DNA from: JACCZX01 sp963824935
Lineage (GTDB): Bacteria; Pseudomonadota; Gammaproteobacteria; Burkholderiales; Burkholderiaceae_F
Direction of reading: 5' to 3'
Length of the DNA: 64,000 bases
Assembly (NCBI GenBank): GCA_963824935.1
Contig: CAWGRF010000022.1
Location: 1-64,000, forward strand
Below, in pieces: positions 54,425 through 63,358 of this stretch (position 1 is the first letter of the stretch; each line of letters opens with the position of its first letter). The position numbers and the translations under genes are program-made. The notes under the pieces were generated by a model that saw only the letters and a list, made by a program, of their open reading frames with translations, was not told the DNA's origin and did not search any database.

Positions 54425-54970
54425 TTAGGCAGCACGTTGCCGCAGCAGAGCATGGATTTTCTCGATGGTGGCCCAGTTGCGTGTGGTTCCTGACCGATCG
54501 AGCTTACTGAGCAAGGCAACGGCTACCTTGCTCTCGAGGATGCCGTTCTCGCACCAGACGTATGCCGCGTGTTTGCCCACGTGCATCTGCTCGGACGCCC
54601 ACTCTGCCCTGGCCAATGGTTCGAGCGCTGCCAGTGACTTCGTACTGTTGGTCAGAGCGACGAGCAGGCGGGACGGATCGGTAGCGGTGGCTGCGAGCTT
54701 GTTGCCTGCCACGACATCGGCTATGTCCTTGGCCGACTTGACGATGACCAAGGCTTCCACACCCAGTTGACTGGCAACCGCAGATTGAATGCGCTCGGCG
54801 TGACTCGCCTGAGAACTCGCAGGTCCATCAAAGACCGCGTTGCCGCTGTTCAACAGGGTTTGCACGTTGGTATACCCAAGCGACGCAAGCAGGGCACGCA
54901 GGTCGGCCATCGCTACGCGCTTGGCGCGGCCTACGTTTATGCCTCGAAGCAGAGCGACGAAACGAGCCAC
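54425..54970 (-). CDS. DUF1697 family protein
   Basis: 181 residues from a GTG. VALLRGINVGRAKRVAMADLRALLASLGYTNVQTLLNSGNAVF is the DUF1697 signature, with AVALLSKLDRSGTTRNWATIEKIHAL at the end. The family is cytoplasmic and uncharacterised. It is first of a probable two-gene unit with the GNAT gene, downstream of the cupin gene by 30 bases. Confidence 0.9.
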   Translation of the reverse strand: MARFVALLRGINVGRAKRVAMADLRALLASLGYTNVQTLLNSGNAVFDGPASSQASHAERIQSAVASQLGVEALVIVKSAKDIADVVAGNKLAATATDPSRLLVALTNSTKSLAALEPLARAEWASEQMHVGKHAAYVWCENGILESKVAVALLSKLDRSGTTRNWATIEKIHALLRQRAA

Positions 54971-55000
54971 CTTAGCTGCGAGCGACAGCGCCTGTTCGCT

Positions 55001-55462
55001 TCACACCTTCCCCGACTTGATCACCGTTCCGTCATCGTTGAGCAGTCGCCATGTATCGCCCTCGGTGTACAGAATCCTTCCCACATCGGGGTAATGGCAA
55101 ACGTCGTCTGTCACTCGTGTACCTACGATCAGATAGGTACAGGGTGCCCTCGTGCGATTGACGACCTGATGGGCGTTTGCCATACCTGCAGGCCAGCAGG
55201 CCGCGTCGCCCGGACGAAGTACATGAGCGCCATCGTCCTCGATGAGGGTCGCTTCGCCGGAAAGCATGTAGAGGAACTCGTCTTCCTCCTCATGCCAGTG
55301 TCGCTCGGAAGATCGCGAGCCGGGTTGTAACGTCTCGACGTACGCGCCGAACTGCGTCAAGCCGCCCGCATCGGAGTAGCGCAGCGACTCGAAAGCGCCG
55401 AACCGCTCCGCGCGCCCCTCGATCCCCCGATCAGCCCGTGGTTGACCTTTTCGAATGATCAT
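55001..55462 (-). CDS. Cupin-domain protein
   Basis: 153 residues from the ATG at 55462, which has GGAG upstream. The metal-binding cupin motif 1 is HWHEEEDEFLYMLSGEATL. The second motif region LRPGDAACWPAGMANAHQVVNRT supplies the later His. It is a small single-domain cupin resembling sugar isomerase or oxygenase relatives, with an extension ending GDTWRLLNDDGTVIKSG. Activity unknown. Confidence 0.88.
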   Translation of the reverse strand: MIIRKGQPRADRGIEGRAERFGAFESLRYSDAGGLTQFGAYVETLQPGSRSSERHWHEEEDEFLYMLSGEATLIEDDGAHVLRPGDAACWPAGMANAHQVVNRTRAPCTYLIVGTRVTDDVCHYPDVGRILYTEGDTWRLLNDDGTVIKSGKV

Positions 55463-55522
55463 CTGGATCGCTCCGGGCACCCAACTGCCCGATCAGCCGC
55501 TAGGTGCCGCTTTCCTACAGGT

Positions 55523-55696
55523 TCACTCTGGTTCGAGCATGGCATCGCGCGAAGCCGCGTTGGCAAGTCCGACCATTGAGATCTCGTTCCGTGCATTCCA
55601 GAAGACGACTCGCCGAACGAGACTGCGCTGCTCGTTCCAGAGGTCTAGAACGAATGCCTCGGCTTCATCGAGAATCGCTCGGCTGTGGACCTTCAT
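55523..55696 (-). CDS. Possible small protein overlapping the DUF1330 gene
   Basis: 57 codons beginning MKVHSRAILDEAEAFVLDLW and ending in a clean TGA. Codon use resembles neighbouring genes. GAGGG is positioned before the ATG. It overlaps the last 32 bases of the DUF1330 gene in another frame and fills an otherwise empty gap. It is not recognised; it could be a remnant of a SnoaL-like protein or a real small protein. Confidence 0.4.
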   Translation of the reverse strand: MKVHSRAILDEAEAFVLDLWNEQRSLVRRVVFWNARNEISMVGLANAASRDAMLEPE

Positions 55697-55979
55697 AGCC
55701 CTCGATGATGATCAGATCGGCTGTTGACACCGGTTGCCGGAGCTTGAGTGCCTGTTGGTATTCAGATGACTTCCAGCAATCGACTGCAGCGTCGTAAGAA
55801 GGAAACTCGATCACCGCGTTGCGAGTGCGGCTGCTTCCCTCGGGGTTTTCGAAGCGGCCCGCACGCACCAAGAAGCGCGCACCGTACTTCTTAAATGGCG
55901 CGGCATTGGCTGCGATGTAGGCCTTGTACTTTTCCTGATCAGCAACGTCGACGCGTACGACCCAGTATCCCTTTGGCAT
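55665..55979 (-). CDS. DUF1330 family protein
   Basis: 104 residues. It starts PKGYWVVRVDVADQEKYKAYI, then FKKYGARFLVRAGRFE and VIEFPSYDAAVDCWKSSEYQ. These are the conserved blocks of DUF1330, a dimeric alpha-beta barrel (ferredoxin-like) fold of unknown function. GGAAG precedes the ATG. Confidence 0.92.
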   Translation of the reverse strand: MPKGYWVVRVDVADQEKYKAYIAANAAPFKKYGARFLVRAGRFENPEGSSRTRNAVIEFPSYDAAVDCWKSSEYQQALKLRQPVSTADLIIIEGYEGPQPSDSR

Positions 55980-56067
55980 AGCTTCCTTCAGTTGCGAGTG
56001 ACGAGGTTGTTGAATGATGCCCGACGTGGAGGCGACTCACCGCTTCGTAATGCCGGCAAGTGTCGCA

Positions 56068-57768
56068 TCAGGGTTTCCAGTCCACCGAGTGCTCTTCGAG
56101 GTAGGCGTCGATGGCAGCACCCATCGTGGGATAAAAGTTCGCGGCACCGAAACGGTCGAACAGTTCGAAGCGCTTCAGCTTGTCTTTGACCGGATCCTTC
56201 ATTTCTGCGAACCGCAGCTCGATGTTTGATTCGCGCAGGGTCTGCACGAGCTCGACCAGCATGTCCGCCGAAGTGACATCGATGCTGGTGACCGGCTCGG
56301 CAGCCACGATGATCCTTCGCACGGGTGTCGGCGATGCCACCACGGCTTCCAGTACGCGCTGGTGAAACAGCTCGGCATTGGCGAAGAACAGCGGTGCATC
56401 CCAACGAAACATCACCAGTCCGGGTATCAGCCGCGCATCGGGATAGCGCTTGATGTCGTGGTAGCCGCGGACGCCGTCGACTCGACCGAGCACCGCGTAA
56501 TGGGGCCGCCAGCCATCCCACAGGAATTCGATGACGGCGAGCACGATTGCGATGCCGATGCCGGGAATCACGCCGAAGACGGCGACGCCGACAAAGCAGG
56601 CGACGGACAGCCAGAACTCCCATTGCTGGATGCGGAAGATGCGGCGCAGGTCTGCGAACTCGAAGAGGCCGATGGCCGCGGCAATCACCACCGCCGCCAG
56701 TGCACTGCTCGGAAGATCCTTGAGCAGATTGGGTGCGAACACCAGGAGCAGCGCGACGGCGATGGCGCCGACCACGCCAGTGAGCTGCGTCTTCGAGCCC
56801 GCGGCTTCGGCGACGGGCGTGCGCGACGAGCTGCTGCTGATCGGAAATCCCTGGAACAATCCCGCGGCGAGATTGGCAGCCCCCAGGCCGATCATCTCCT
56901 GGTTCGGATCCACGGGGGTGCGGATCTTGGCTGCATACGTACGCGAAAGAACGCTGGTGTCGGCGAACGCCACCATCGCGACGGCGCAACCGCCAATCAC
57001 CACCTGACTGAGGTCGGCAAGACTGATCAACGGCAGCGTGAAGGACGGCAACCCTTGTGGCAGCGGACCCAGCACCTTTACCGCCGCCGTCTGGTCGAGG
57101 CCCAACACACCAACCACGATGGTGGCGGCCACAACGGCGATCAGGAGCCCGGGAATCCGCTTGAAGGGCTTGAGCAACAGGATCGCCGCCAGCGTGCCCG
57201 CGCCTACCGCGAAGGCGGTCCAGTTGGCTTCGCCACCGAGGATCGATTCGACGATCTGCTTGAGATCGCGCAGCGGCCCGACGCCGTCGATCGAAAAGCC
57301 GAAGAGCTTCGGCAGCTGGCTGATCAGCACCGTGAGCGCGATGCCGTTCATGTAGCCGTAGCGGATCGGTTTCGACAGCAGCTCCGTGACGAATCCAAGC
57401 CGCATCACGCCGATCAGGATGCACACCAGCCCCGACACGACGGCCATCATGCTTGCTATGGCCACGGCCCGCATCGGATCGCCGCCCGAGAGCGGCAGCA
57501 CGACCGCGAGTATCACCGCGGCGAGCGAGGAGTCCGGCCCCAGCACCAGAATGCGGCTGGGACCGAAGAGCGCGTAGGCGAGCAGTGGAACGATAGTGGC
57601 GTACAGGCCGTAGATGCCCGGCACGCCCGAAGCCACGGCGTAGGCGATGCCCACCGGCACCAGCATCGTGGTCAGCACCAGGCCGGCCATCAGATCGTGT
57701 GGAAGCCAGCGTGCTTCGTACGTGCTGAGCATCTGCAGTCCGGGCAGCCAGCGCTTCCAGCCGTTCAT
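56068..57768 (-). CDS. SulP-family inorganic anion transporter with STAS domain
   Basis: 566 residues from the ATG at 57768 (AAGGACAAGG upstream); the frame runs to 57831. The membrane domain shows GLVLTTMLVPVGIAYAVASGVPGIYGLYATIVPLLAYALFG, GFPISSSSSRTPVAEAAGSKTQL and FEFADLRRIFRIQQWEFWLS, and the C-terminal STAS domain has VMFRWDAPLFFANAELFHQRV and PVTSIDVTSADMLVELV. It probably carries sulfate, bicarbonate or another anion across the inner membrane. Ser replaces the Asp-Asp-rich loop seen in some relatives. No carbonic anhydrase is adjacent. Confidence 0.94.
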   Translation of the reverse strand: MNGWKRWLPGLQMLSTYEARWLPHDLMAGLVLTTMLVPVGIAYAVASGVPGIYGLYATIVPLLAYALFGPSRILVLGPDSSLAAVILAVVLPLSGGDPMRAVAIASMMAVVSGLVCILIGVMRLGFVTELLSKPIRYGYMNGIALTVLISQLPKLFGFSIDGVGPLRDLKQIVESILGGEANWTAFAVGAGTLAAILLLKPFKRIPGLLIAVVAATIVVGVLGLDQTAAVKVLGPLPQGLPSFTLPLISLADLSQVVIGGCAVAMVAFADTSVLSRTYAAKIRTPVDPNQEMIGLGAANLAAGLFQGFPISSSSSRTPVAEAAGSKTQLTGVVGAIAVALLLVFAPNLLKDLPSSALAAVVIAAAIGLFEFADLRRIFRIQQWEFWLSVACFVGVAVFGVIPGIGIAIVLAVIEFLWDGWRPHYAVLGRVDGVRGYHDIKRYPDARLIPGLVMFRWDAPLFFANAELFHQRVLEAVVASPTPVRRIIVAAEPVTSIDVTSADMLVELVQTLRESNIELRFAEMKDPVKDKLKRFELFDRFGAANFYPTMGAAIDAYLEEHSVDWKP

Positions 57769-57896
57769 GCCTTGTCCTTTTGAAGGTGCGTTCAATGGCA
57801 GCGACACGATTTGCTCCGCGTGACTTAGCAATATGCCGAATCATGCATCCGCGCCTCGTGGCGCGAACAACCCAGACAACCCGAACGCCGGACTGC

Positions 57897-58199
57897 TCAC
57901 CGGTTAGGTGTCACCTCCAGCCTTGGCACCAGAATAGAGTCGCCCATATGCACTTTCCGCAGCTTGAAGTTGGTGACGCCTCTGCGCAACTGCCCACTCC
58001 CGGCTAGCCCGATCAATCGCCAAAGTGGTCCAGCCTTTTCCATCCTCATTGATACGTGCACGAGCAATGTCTCCTTGTTGTGCTCGACGCGAACGCGGTG
58101 CTTGGGATTGCCTTCTTCTTCCAGTCCGCGCACTACTCGGCCGCGAACGGGAGAGCCAACAAAGGATGTCCACCGGCTGGAATATTTCTTACGCTGCAT
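57897..58199 (-). CDS. Hypothetical protein, 100 residues
   Basis: Not recognised. The ATG at 58199 is chosen because GGAGG lies seven bases upstream; the open frame to 58331 has no such site. The protein is basic (MQRKKYSSRWTSFVGSPVRG), with VRVEHNKETLLVHVSMRME and a C-terminal RKVHMGDSILVPRLEV. No membrane segment or known motif is visible. It lies between the SulP and TonB-receptor genes, all on the minus strand. Confidence 0.5.
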   Translation of the reverse strand: MQRKKYSSRWTSFVGSPVRGRVVRGLEEEGNPKHRVRVEHNKETLLVHVSMRMEKAGPLWRLIGLAGSGQLRRGVTNFKLRKVHMGDSILVPRLEVTPNR

Positions 58200-58351
58200 C
58201 GAAATGCCTCCAATGGCACGTAACACTGCCATCGTGCACTGCTCGCGATCATAAGTGATTGATTTCGGCTCGCCGGCAGCGAATAACACCATCGGAGAAG
58301 TGCCGCGCACAATCCCGCGGCGTCGGATCATCGGTGCAGGCAGAGGTGCGC

Positions 58352-60433
58352 TTACAGATTCGCACGCAGTCCAAGCCAGTAGGAACGTCCCGGGAGCGGT
58401 GCGAAATCCTTCAGGAACGACGTGTGAACACGCATGTCTTCGTCGGTGAGGTTACGCACCTGCGCGTACAGCTTGATCGGTGTTACGGGCGTTGGAATCG
58501 AAACCAGCAGGCTCAGGTCGATGCGCGTGTACGCAGGCGTGCTTGTTTCTGGCACGCCATCGCGCAAATCGAAGCTCGCGGTGCGATCCTGTTCAAGCAC
58601 ACGCATCAGCGCGGCTTGCGCGCTCCAGACTTCGGCGCGCCAGCCGAGATCGACGCCGAAGCGCGAAGGCGAGATGCGCGGCAAATTCGCGCCGTTGTTC
58701 ACGCCTGAGATCAGCTTTGCGCGCACCGTATCGCCCCAGACTCTTACTTGTGGACCGCGGGGCTCTCCAAACTCGATCTCGGCCTCGGCGCCGCGAAAAC
58801 ACGCGTCGTCTTGTCGATAGAACAGATTCGACAATGTCTCTTCGACATTTCCGTCTTCGTCCAGCAGGTCGGTCGTGCTGCCGTCGAACGTGCCATAGAT
58901 GTAGTCGCGTATGCGGTTGGCGAACAGGCTCACTTTGCCGCGCACCGGTCCGGCGATCTTGCGCAACGAAACGTCCAGATTCACAGAGCGCTCCTTGCGC
59001 AGGCTCGGATCGCCGATCTCGAACGCAAACGTGGCCGGATGCGCGCCGACGAAGTACAGCTCTTCCGCCAGCGGAGCCCGTTGCGAATAGGTCACCGTGC
59101 CGCCGACATCGAAGCCTTGCGCAAATTCCCATGCAGCGCCGGCCGATGCCGAGTACAGATCGAACGTGCGCGACGGCGCGCGCGTGCCGTCTTCATAGTC
59201 TTCCTGCACGCTATAGCGCGCCCGCTCGTAACGCGCGCCGAATTCGGTGCGCACTTGGCCGAAGCGTTGCTCCTCGACTGCGAACAGCGCGCCGAGTCGC
59301 TGCTCAGTCTCGGGCAATGTGCCTTCACCGGTCCCACGAATCTCTGCGCCCTGCAGTTGAACGCCGAGCACTCCGGTAAAGCCGCCGATCGCGCGATGCG
59401 GCAACTCGATGCGGCCCTCGGCGGCTTTATTGGTGAATCGCGCGCCCGCCTCGCCGCTTGGCTCGAACTCGGTGTGTTCGTAATCGGTGTACGACAACTT
59501 GCTGCGCAATCCGTTGAAGACGCCGAAGGGCTGTGTGATATCGCCTTGCAATTCCGTGCGCGTGCGCTTCAGATCGATCGTGACCGGATCCTCGGGGTTC
59601 GGAATGCCATAGTCGGATTCGTAGCGTTGCACGGCGCCGCCAACGTTGAAGCCGGAGCCAAAAAAGCCCAGGCCGGCGGCGATCGACTGCGTGTCGGTCT
59701 TGCTGTTAGGGAGCCGATCGGCGGCGATGATATTTCCATCGGCGTCGCGTAACGGCTCGGCCAGTTCGTAATCCGAGGTGCGCTGCTTGAAACCCTCGAG
59801 CCGCCAAGCGGCGCCCTCGGCAATTGGACCCTGCAGTTCAAGCGCTCCCAAACGTTCGCGCTCGGCGGTGGTTCCGCGCAAATGCAACCCGGCGCCGAAT
59901 TCGGACAACCGCTGTTGCGGAATGCGCTGCGACACGATGTTGACCAGTCCGCCGCTCGCTCCGGAGCCATAGAGCAACGTGCCCGGCCCGCGCAGCACTT
60001 CAACCTGCTGGCTGTTAAACGTATCGGCAGCCACCCGGTGATCAGGCGACAAGCGGGATACATCGGCCACACCGAGTCCTGATTCGGTGATGCGCACGCG
60101 CGCGGCGTCCTGACCGCGAATGATCGGGCGGCCGGCGCCCGCGCCGTACGCCGACGATTGAACGCCGAGTTGGCGCGCCAGCGTTTCGCCGAGCGACGTG
60201 CCTTCCTGTAAGCGCAGCTCATCGCCGCGCAAGAGGTTGACGGGCTGCAACGAGTCGAGTTCGGTGCGCGGCAGCGGAGAGAAAGTGATGACCACGGGGT
60301 CCAGCGTTTGTGGAGGTGCCGGTGGCGAAGATTGCGCCACAGCCGGTCCGGCAGCGAGCGACGCGAGTGCGCTAAGCACGGCGCGAGCGAGCAGAGACCG
60401 CGCAAAGAGTGTTGCATTCATTCTTGGTTCCAT
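58352..60433 (-). CDS. TonB-dependent outer-membrane receptor, ZnuD-like
   Basis: 693 residues, or 689 if the second ATG at 60421 is used. The signal peptide ends AAGPAVAQ, then a TonB-box-like DPVVITFSPLP, plug domain (SLGETLARQLGVQSSAYGAGAGRPIIRGQDAARVRI, VEVLRGPGTLLYGSGASGGLVNIV) and a 22-strand barrel ending in aromatic YWLGLRANL. The plug wording and SPDHRVAADTF match ZnuD and related zinc/heme-type receptors. A His-rich exported protein is encoded directly upstream in the same direction, which supports metal (zinc) uptake. No Zur box could be identified by eye. Confidence 0.9.
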   Translation of the reverse strand: MEPRMNATLFARSLLARAVLSALASLAAGPAVAQSSPPAPPQTLDPVVITFSPLPRTELDSLQPVNLLRGDELRLQEGTSLGETLARQLGVQSSAYGAGAGRPIIRGQDAARVRITESGLGVADVSRLSPDHRVAADTFNSQQVEVLRGPGTLLYGSGASGGLVNIVSQRIPQQRLSEFGAGLHLRGTTAERERLGALELQGPIAEGAAWRLEGFKQRTSDYELAEPLRDADGNIIAADRLPNSKTDTQSIAAGLGFFGSGFNVGGAVQRYESDYGIPNPEDPVTIDLKRTRTELQGDITQPFGVFNGLRSKLSYTDYEHTEFEPSGEAGARFTNKAAEGRIELPHRAIGGFTGVLGVQLQGAEIRGTGEGTLPETEQRLGALFAVEEQRFGQVRTEFGARYERARYSVQEDYEDGTRAPSRTFDLYSASAGAAWEFAQGFDVGGTVTYSQRAPLAEELYFVGAHPATFAFEIGDPSLRKERSVNLDVSLRKIAGPVRGKVSLFANRIRDYIYGTFDGSTTDLLDEDGNVEETLSNLFYRQDDACFRGAEAEIEFGEPRGPQVRVWGDTVRAKLISGVNNGANLPRISPSRFGVDLGWRAEVWSAQAALMRVLEQDRTASFDLRDGVPETSTPAYTRIDLSLLVSIPTPVTPIKLYAQVRNLTDEDMRVHTSFLKDFAPLPGRSYWLGLRANL

Positions 60434-60515
60434 CCCATGCGTAAAGCGCGTTCGAAAATCGAACGCAAACGCCAGCGCGCGCGATGCGCATCGGGCGACG
60501 AGTTATGCGGGGAAG

Positions 60516-60906
60516 TCAGACGCGCGGCGGCGCGCGTGACTGGAACGGAAGATGCGGAGAGTTATCGGCGACCGCACTAATGCGTACGGTCAGTGTCGGC
60601 CGCGGAGGTGACGCCGCAGCCGGATCGGACTGTGCAATCGGCGGGCCGTCGCCGAGCGTAGCGGCGTCGTACGCGGCGCAGTTGTGCTCGGGCGCATGAT
60701 CGCCGTCGTGATCGTGTGCGTGATGCGCATGATCATCGTGAGAGTGATCATGGCCGCCGTGCTCGTGCTGCAGCAGCGCGTACCAGGATGGCAGAGTGTT
60801 CGCCTAATCCCGGCGCGTGCTCGATGCGGTGCGCGAGACCGACGATCTGCGCACCGACAAGGGTGACTGCGAACAGCGCAATTGATAGCGCGCGAGCGAC
60901 TGGCAT
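60516..60906 (-). CDS. Exported His-rich protein upstream of the ZnuD-like receptor (frameshifted)
   Basis: About 130 residues. The ATG at 60906 gives a signal/membrane segment (LSIALFAVTLVGAQIVGLAHRIEHAPG). After a frame break near 60790 the sequence is WYALLQHEHGG and a cluster of about thirteen His with Asp (HDHSHDDHAHHAHDHDGDH), then a conserved-looking CAAYD and a Pro-rich tail. It probably binds Zn, Ni or Cu in the periplasm and hands it to or from the receptor system. Similar His-rich proteins precede ZnuD-like receptors in other betaproteobacteria, to my knowledge. Confidence 0.75.
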
Positions 60907-60920
60907 GAAACCGAAGTCTT

Positions 60921-61007
60921 TGGTGCCGGGCGAGGGAATCGAACCCACACTCTGTTGCCAGAACCGGATTTTGAGTCCGGCGCGTCTACCAGTTCCGCCA
61001 GCCCGGC
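60921..61007 (-). tRNA. tRNA-Leu (anticodon CAA)
   Basis: 87 bases including an encoded CCA. Acceptor stem GCCGGGC/GCCCGGC, D-arm with GGTAGACGC, and anticodon stem CCGGA-CTCAAAA-TCCGG with CAA at positions 34-36, reading UUG. A long variable arm (class II) and GTTCGATTC T-loop are present. All stems pair by eye. It lies between panC and the His-rich gene. Confidence 0.95.
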
Positions 61008-61038
61008 CGGGGCGCGAATTATCGCCCAACTCGCCCGC

Positions 61039-61881
61039 TCAAACTTCGAGGTTGTCGATCAACCGTGTAGTGCCGAGCTTGGCAGCAGCAAGAACTATCA
61101 GCGGTTCACCGGCGCTCACTTCCTCCGCGGTCGGTTCGCGCAAGTCACGCCGGCGGCGCACTGCGACGTAATCGACTTGCCAGCCGGCGGCCGTGAGTTC
61201 GCGCCGCGCATCCTGCTCGACGCGATCGATATCCCTCTCGCCGGCAAGCAGCCGGTCGCGCGCCTGATTGAGCGTTTGATACAAACGCGGCGCCTCCTTG
61301 CGCTCTGCCGCCGACAGGAACCGGTTGCGTGAAGACAGCGCAAGTCCGTCTGCGTCGCGCACCGTCTCATGCGGGATGATTTCGGTTGGCAGCGCGAATT
61401 GGCGGCACATGTTGCGCACGATCATCAGCTGCTGGTAGTCCTTCTTGCCGAACACCGCAACCCTCGGCTGCACGCACGACAGGAGCTTCAGCACGACTGT
61501 CGTTACGCCAACGAAGAAGCCGGGCCGGAACTCGCCTTCCAGTATGTCGCCCAGATCCGACGGCGGGCTGACACGGTAGTTTTGCGGCTCCGGGTACATC
61601 TCTCGTTCATCCGGCGCGAACAGAACGTAGACGCGATTCTGCTGCTGCAGCTTGTCGATATCTTCCTGCAACGTGCGTGGATACTTGTCGAAATCCTCGT
61701 TCGGTCCGAACTGCAGCCGATTGACGAAGATCGACGCCACCACCGGATCGCCGTGCTGGTGCGCAAGCTTCATCAGCGCCAGATGCGCATTGTGCAGATT
61801 GCCCATCGTCGGCACGAACGAGACGCGATTCTGGCCACGCAACTGGTCGCGCAACTCTTCGATTGAGCGGACGACTTTCAT
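61039..61881 (-). CDS. panC: Pantothenate synthetase
   Basis: 280 residues, intact. It ligates pantoate and beta-alanine using ATP. FVPTMGNLHNAHLALMKLA holds the HIGH-like nucleotide site, and FVGVTTVVLKLLSCVQPRVAVFGKKDYQQLMIVRNM carries the substrate-binding and KxDYQQ motif. SSRNRFLSAAER is the KMSKS-like loop. It follows panB by 10 bases. Confidence 0.97.
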   Translation of the reverse strand: MKVVRSIEELRDQLRGQNRVSFVPTMGNLHNAHLALMKLAHQHGDPVVASIFVNRLQFGPNEDFDKYPRTLQEDIDKLQQQNRVYVLFAPDEREMYPEPQNYRVSPPSDLGDILEGEFRPGFFVGVTTVVLKLLSCVQPRVAVFGKKDYQQLMIVRNMCRQFALPTEIIPHETVRDADGLALSSRNRFLSAAERKEAPRLYQTLNQARDRLLAGERDIDRVEQDARRELTAAGWQVDYVAVRRRRDLREPTAEEVSAGEPLIVLAAAKLGTTRLIDNLEV

Positions 61882-61891
61882 CGAACTTCAG

Positions 61892-62716
61892 TCAGTACGC
61901 TTGATCGGGCGACGGAAAAGTTCGCTCCTTGACCGCTCGCACGTAACTCTTGACGGCGCTGGCGATGTCCGGCGCACCCGCCATGAAGTTGCGCACGAAG
62001 CGCGGCTTTTTGCCGGGGAATACGTCGAGCATGTCGTGCAGCACTAGCACCTGACCGGAACAACCGGCGCCGGCGCCGATACCGATCGTCGGGATCTGCA
62101 GCTCGCGCGTCACGCGCTCGGCGACCGCCGCCGGAATCAGTTCGAATACCAGCATCGAAGCGCCGGCCGCTTGCACGGCCAGCGCATCACGCAGCAACTG
62201 ATCCGCCGCCGCGTCGGTCTTGCCTTGGATGCGATAGCCGCCCAGCGCATGCACCGATTGCGGCGTGAGTCCCAGATGCGCACACACCGGCACGCCACGC
62301 GCCACGAAGAACTCGATCGTTGGCGCGAGCCAGGCTCCGCCTTCGACCTTGACCATTTGCGCGCCGGCCTGCATCAAACGCACGGCATTGTCGAACGCCG
62401 ACTGCGGGGTTCCCTGGTAACTGCCGAATGGCATGTCGGCGATCAACCACGCGCGCTGCGTGCCGCGCGCGACCGCGCGGACGTGATACTCGACGTCTTC
62501 GATGGTCACCGGCAGGGTCGATGCATGGCCTTGAATGACCATGCCGAGCGAGTCGCCGACCAACACGCAGTCGACGCCGCAGTTGTCAAGCAGCCGGGCG
62601 AAGCTGGCGTCGTAGCAGGTCAGCATCGCAATCGGCTCGCCACGCGCACGCATGTCGGCCAGCTGCAGCAACGTGACCGGCTTGGACACCGACGTCTCGG
62701 TTGGATGAACGCTCAT
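61892..62716 (-). CDS. panB: 3-methyl-2-oxobutanoate hydroxymethyltransferase
   Basis: 274 residues, intact. MLTCYDASFARLLDNCGVDCVLVGDSLGMVIQGH binds the metal and ketoisovalerate, and ADMPFGSYQ, VKVEGGAW and HLGLTPQSVHALGGYRIQGK are further PanB motifs. It makes ketopantoate, the step before pantoate. The start overlaps the kinase stop by 4 bases. Confidence 0.97.
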   Translation of the reverse strand: MSVHPTETSVSKPVTLLQLADMRARGEPIAMLTCYDASFARLLDNCGVDCVLVGDSLGMVIQGHASTLPVTIEDVEYHVRAVARGTQRAWLIADMPFGSYQGTPQSAFDNAVRLMQAGAQMVKVEGGAWLAPTIEFFVARGVPVCAHLGLTPQSVHALGGYRIQGKTDAAADQLLRDALAVQAAGASMLVFELIPAAVAERVTRELQIPTIGIGAGAGCSGQVLVLHDMLDVFPGKKPRFVRNFMAGAPDIASAVKSYVRAVKERTFPSPDQAY

Positions 62717-63357
62717 GCCGCCAGATTGAAGTACTCGCGCCGGCCGCGCATCCTGTCGATGCGCGACAACAGCAATTCGAAATCCTCGTCACGCTCGATC
62801 GGGTTCAGGTTTTCGGTGTTGACGATTAACGTCGGCGCGCCTTCGTACTGGTGAAAAAATCGTGAGTAGCTCTCCGACAGCGCGCGCAAATATGATTCCG
62901 AGATCCCAGATTCGATCGGATTGCCGCGCCTCATAACGCGCTCGACCAGCGTGTCGGGCGACGCCTGCAGATAAACCACCAGATCCGGCAGCGGCGCCTG
63001 CGGTTTGAGCTGCGCGAAGATCTGTTCGTACAACTTCAGTTCGTCGTCGGCAAGCGTCAGGCGCGCGAACAGCGGATCTTTCTCGAGCAGGAAATCGGCG
63101 ATCACCGACGATCGAAACAAGTCGAGCTGCGTGACTTCACCCAGTTGCTGTACGCGCTGAAACAGAAAAAACAATTGCGTCGGCAGCGCATAACGTGCCT
63201 GATCCCGGTAAAAGCGCTCCAGGAACGGGTTGGATTCGGGTTGTTCCAACAGTGTCTGTGTTGAGTATCGCTGCGCAAGCTTGCTTGCAAGCGAAGTCTT
63301 GCCGGCTCCAATCGGGCCTTCGATCACGATGTAGCGATATTTGCCTGGCAGCGCCAC
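62713..63357 (-). CDS. Deoxynucleoside kinase (deoxyadenosine/deoxyguanosine kinase-like)
   Basis: 214 residues from the GTG at 63357, which lies two bases after the corrected folK stop and gives VALPGKYRYIVIEGPIGAGKTSLA. The P-loop is GPIGAGKTS, with the ERS-equivalent region FYRDQARYALPTQLFFLFQR and the lid VMRRGNPIESGISESYLRAL. It phosphorylates deoxynucleosides in salvage. A longer start at the TTG 63390 is only possible if the folK frame is left uncorrected. Coupled to panB. Confidence 0.92.
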   Translation of the reverse strand: MALPGKYRYIVIEGPIGAGKTSLASKLAQRYSTQTLLEQPESNPFLERFYRDQARYALPTQLFFLFQRVQQLGEVTQLDLFRSSVIADFLLEKDPLFARLTLADDELKLYEQIFAQLKPQAPLPDLVVYLQASPDTLVERVMRRGNPIESGISESYLRALSESYSRFFHQYEGAPTLIVNTENLNPIERDEDFELLLSRIDRMRGRREYFNLAA

Positions 63358-63358
63358 G

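Noticed and set aside
55988..57844. 618-codon minus-strand frame
   Set aside because: It is an alternate frame of the SulP transporter; the membrane helices and STAS motifs are in the other frame.
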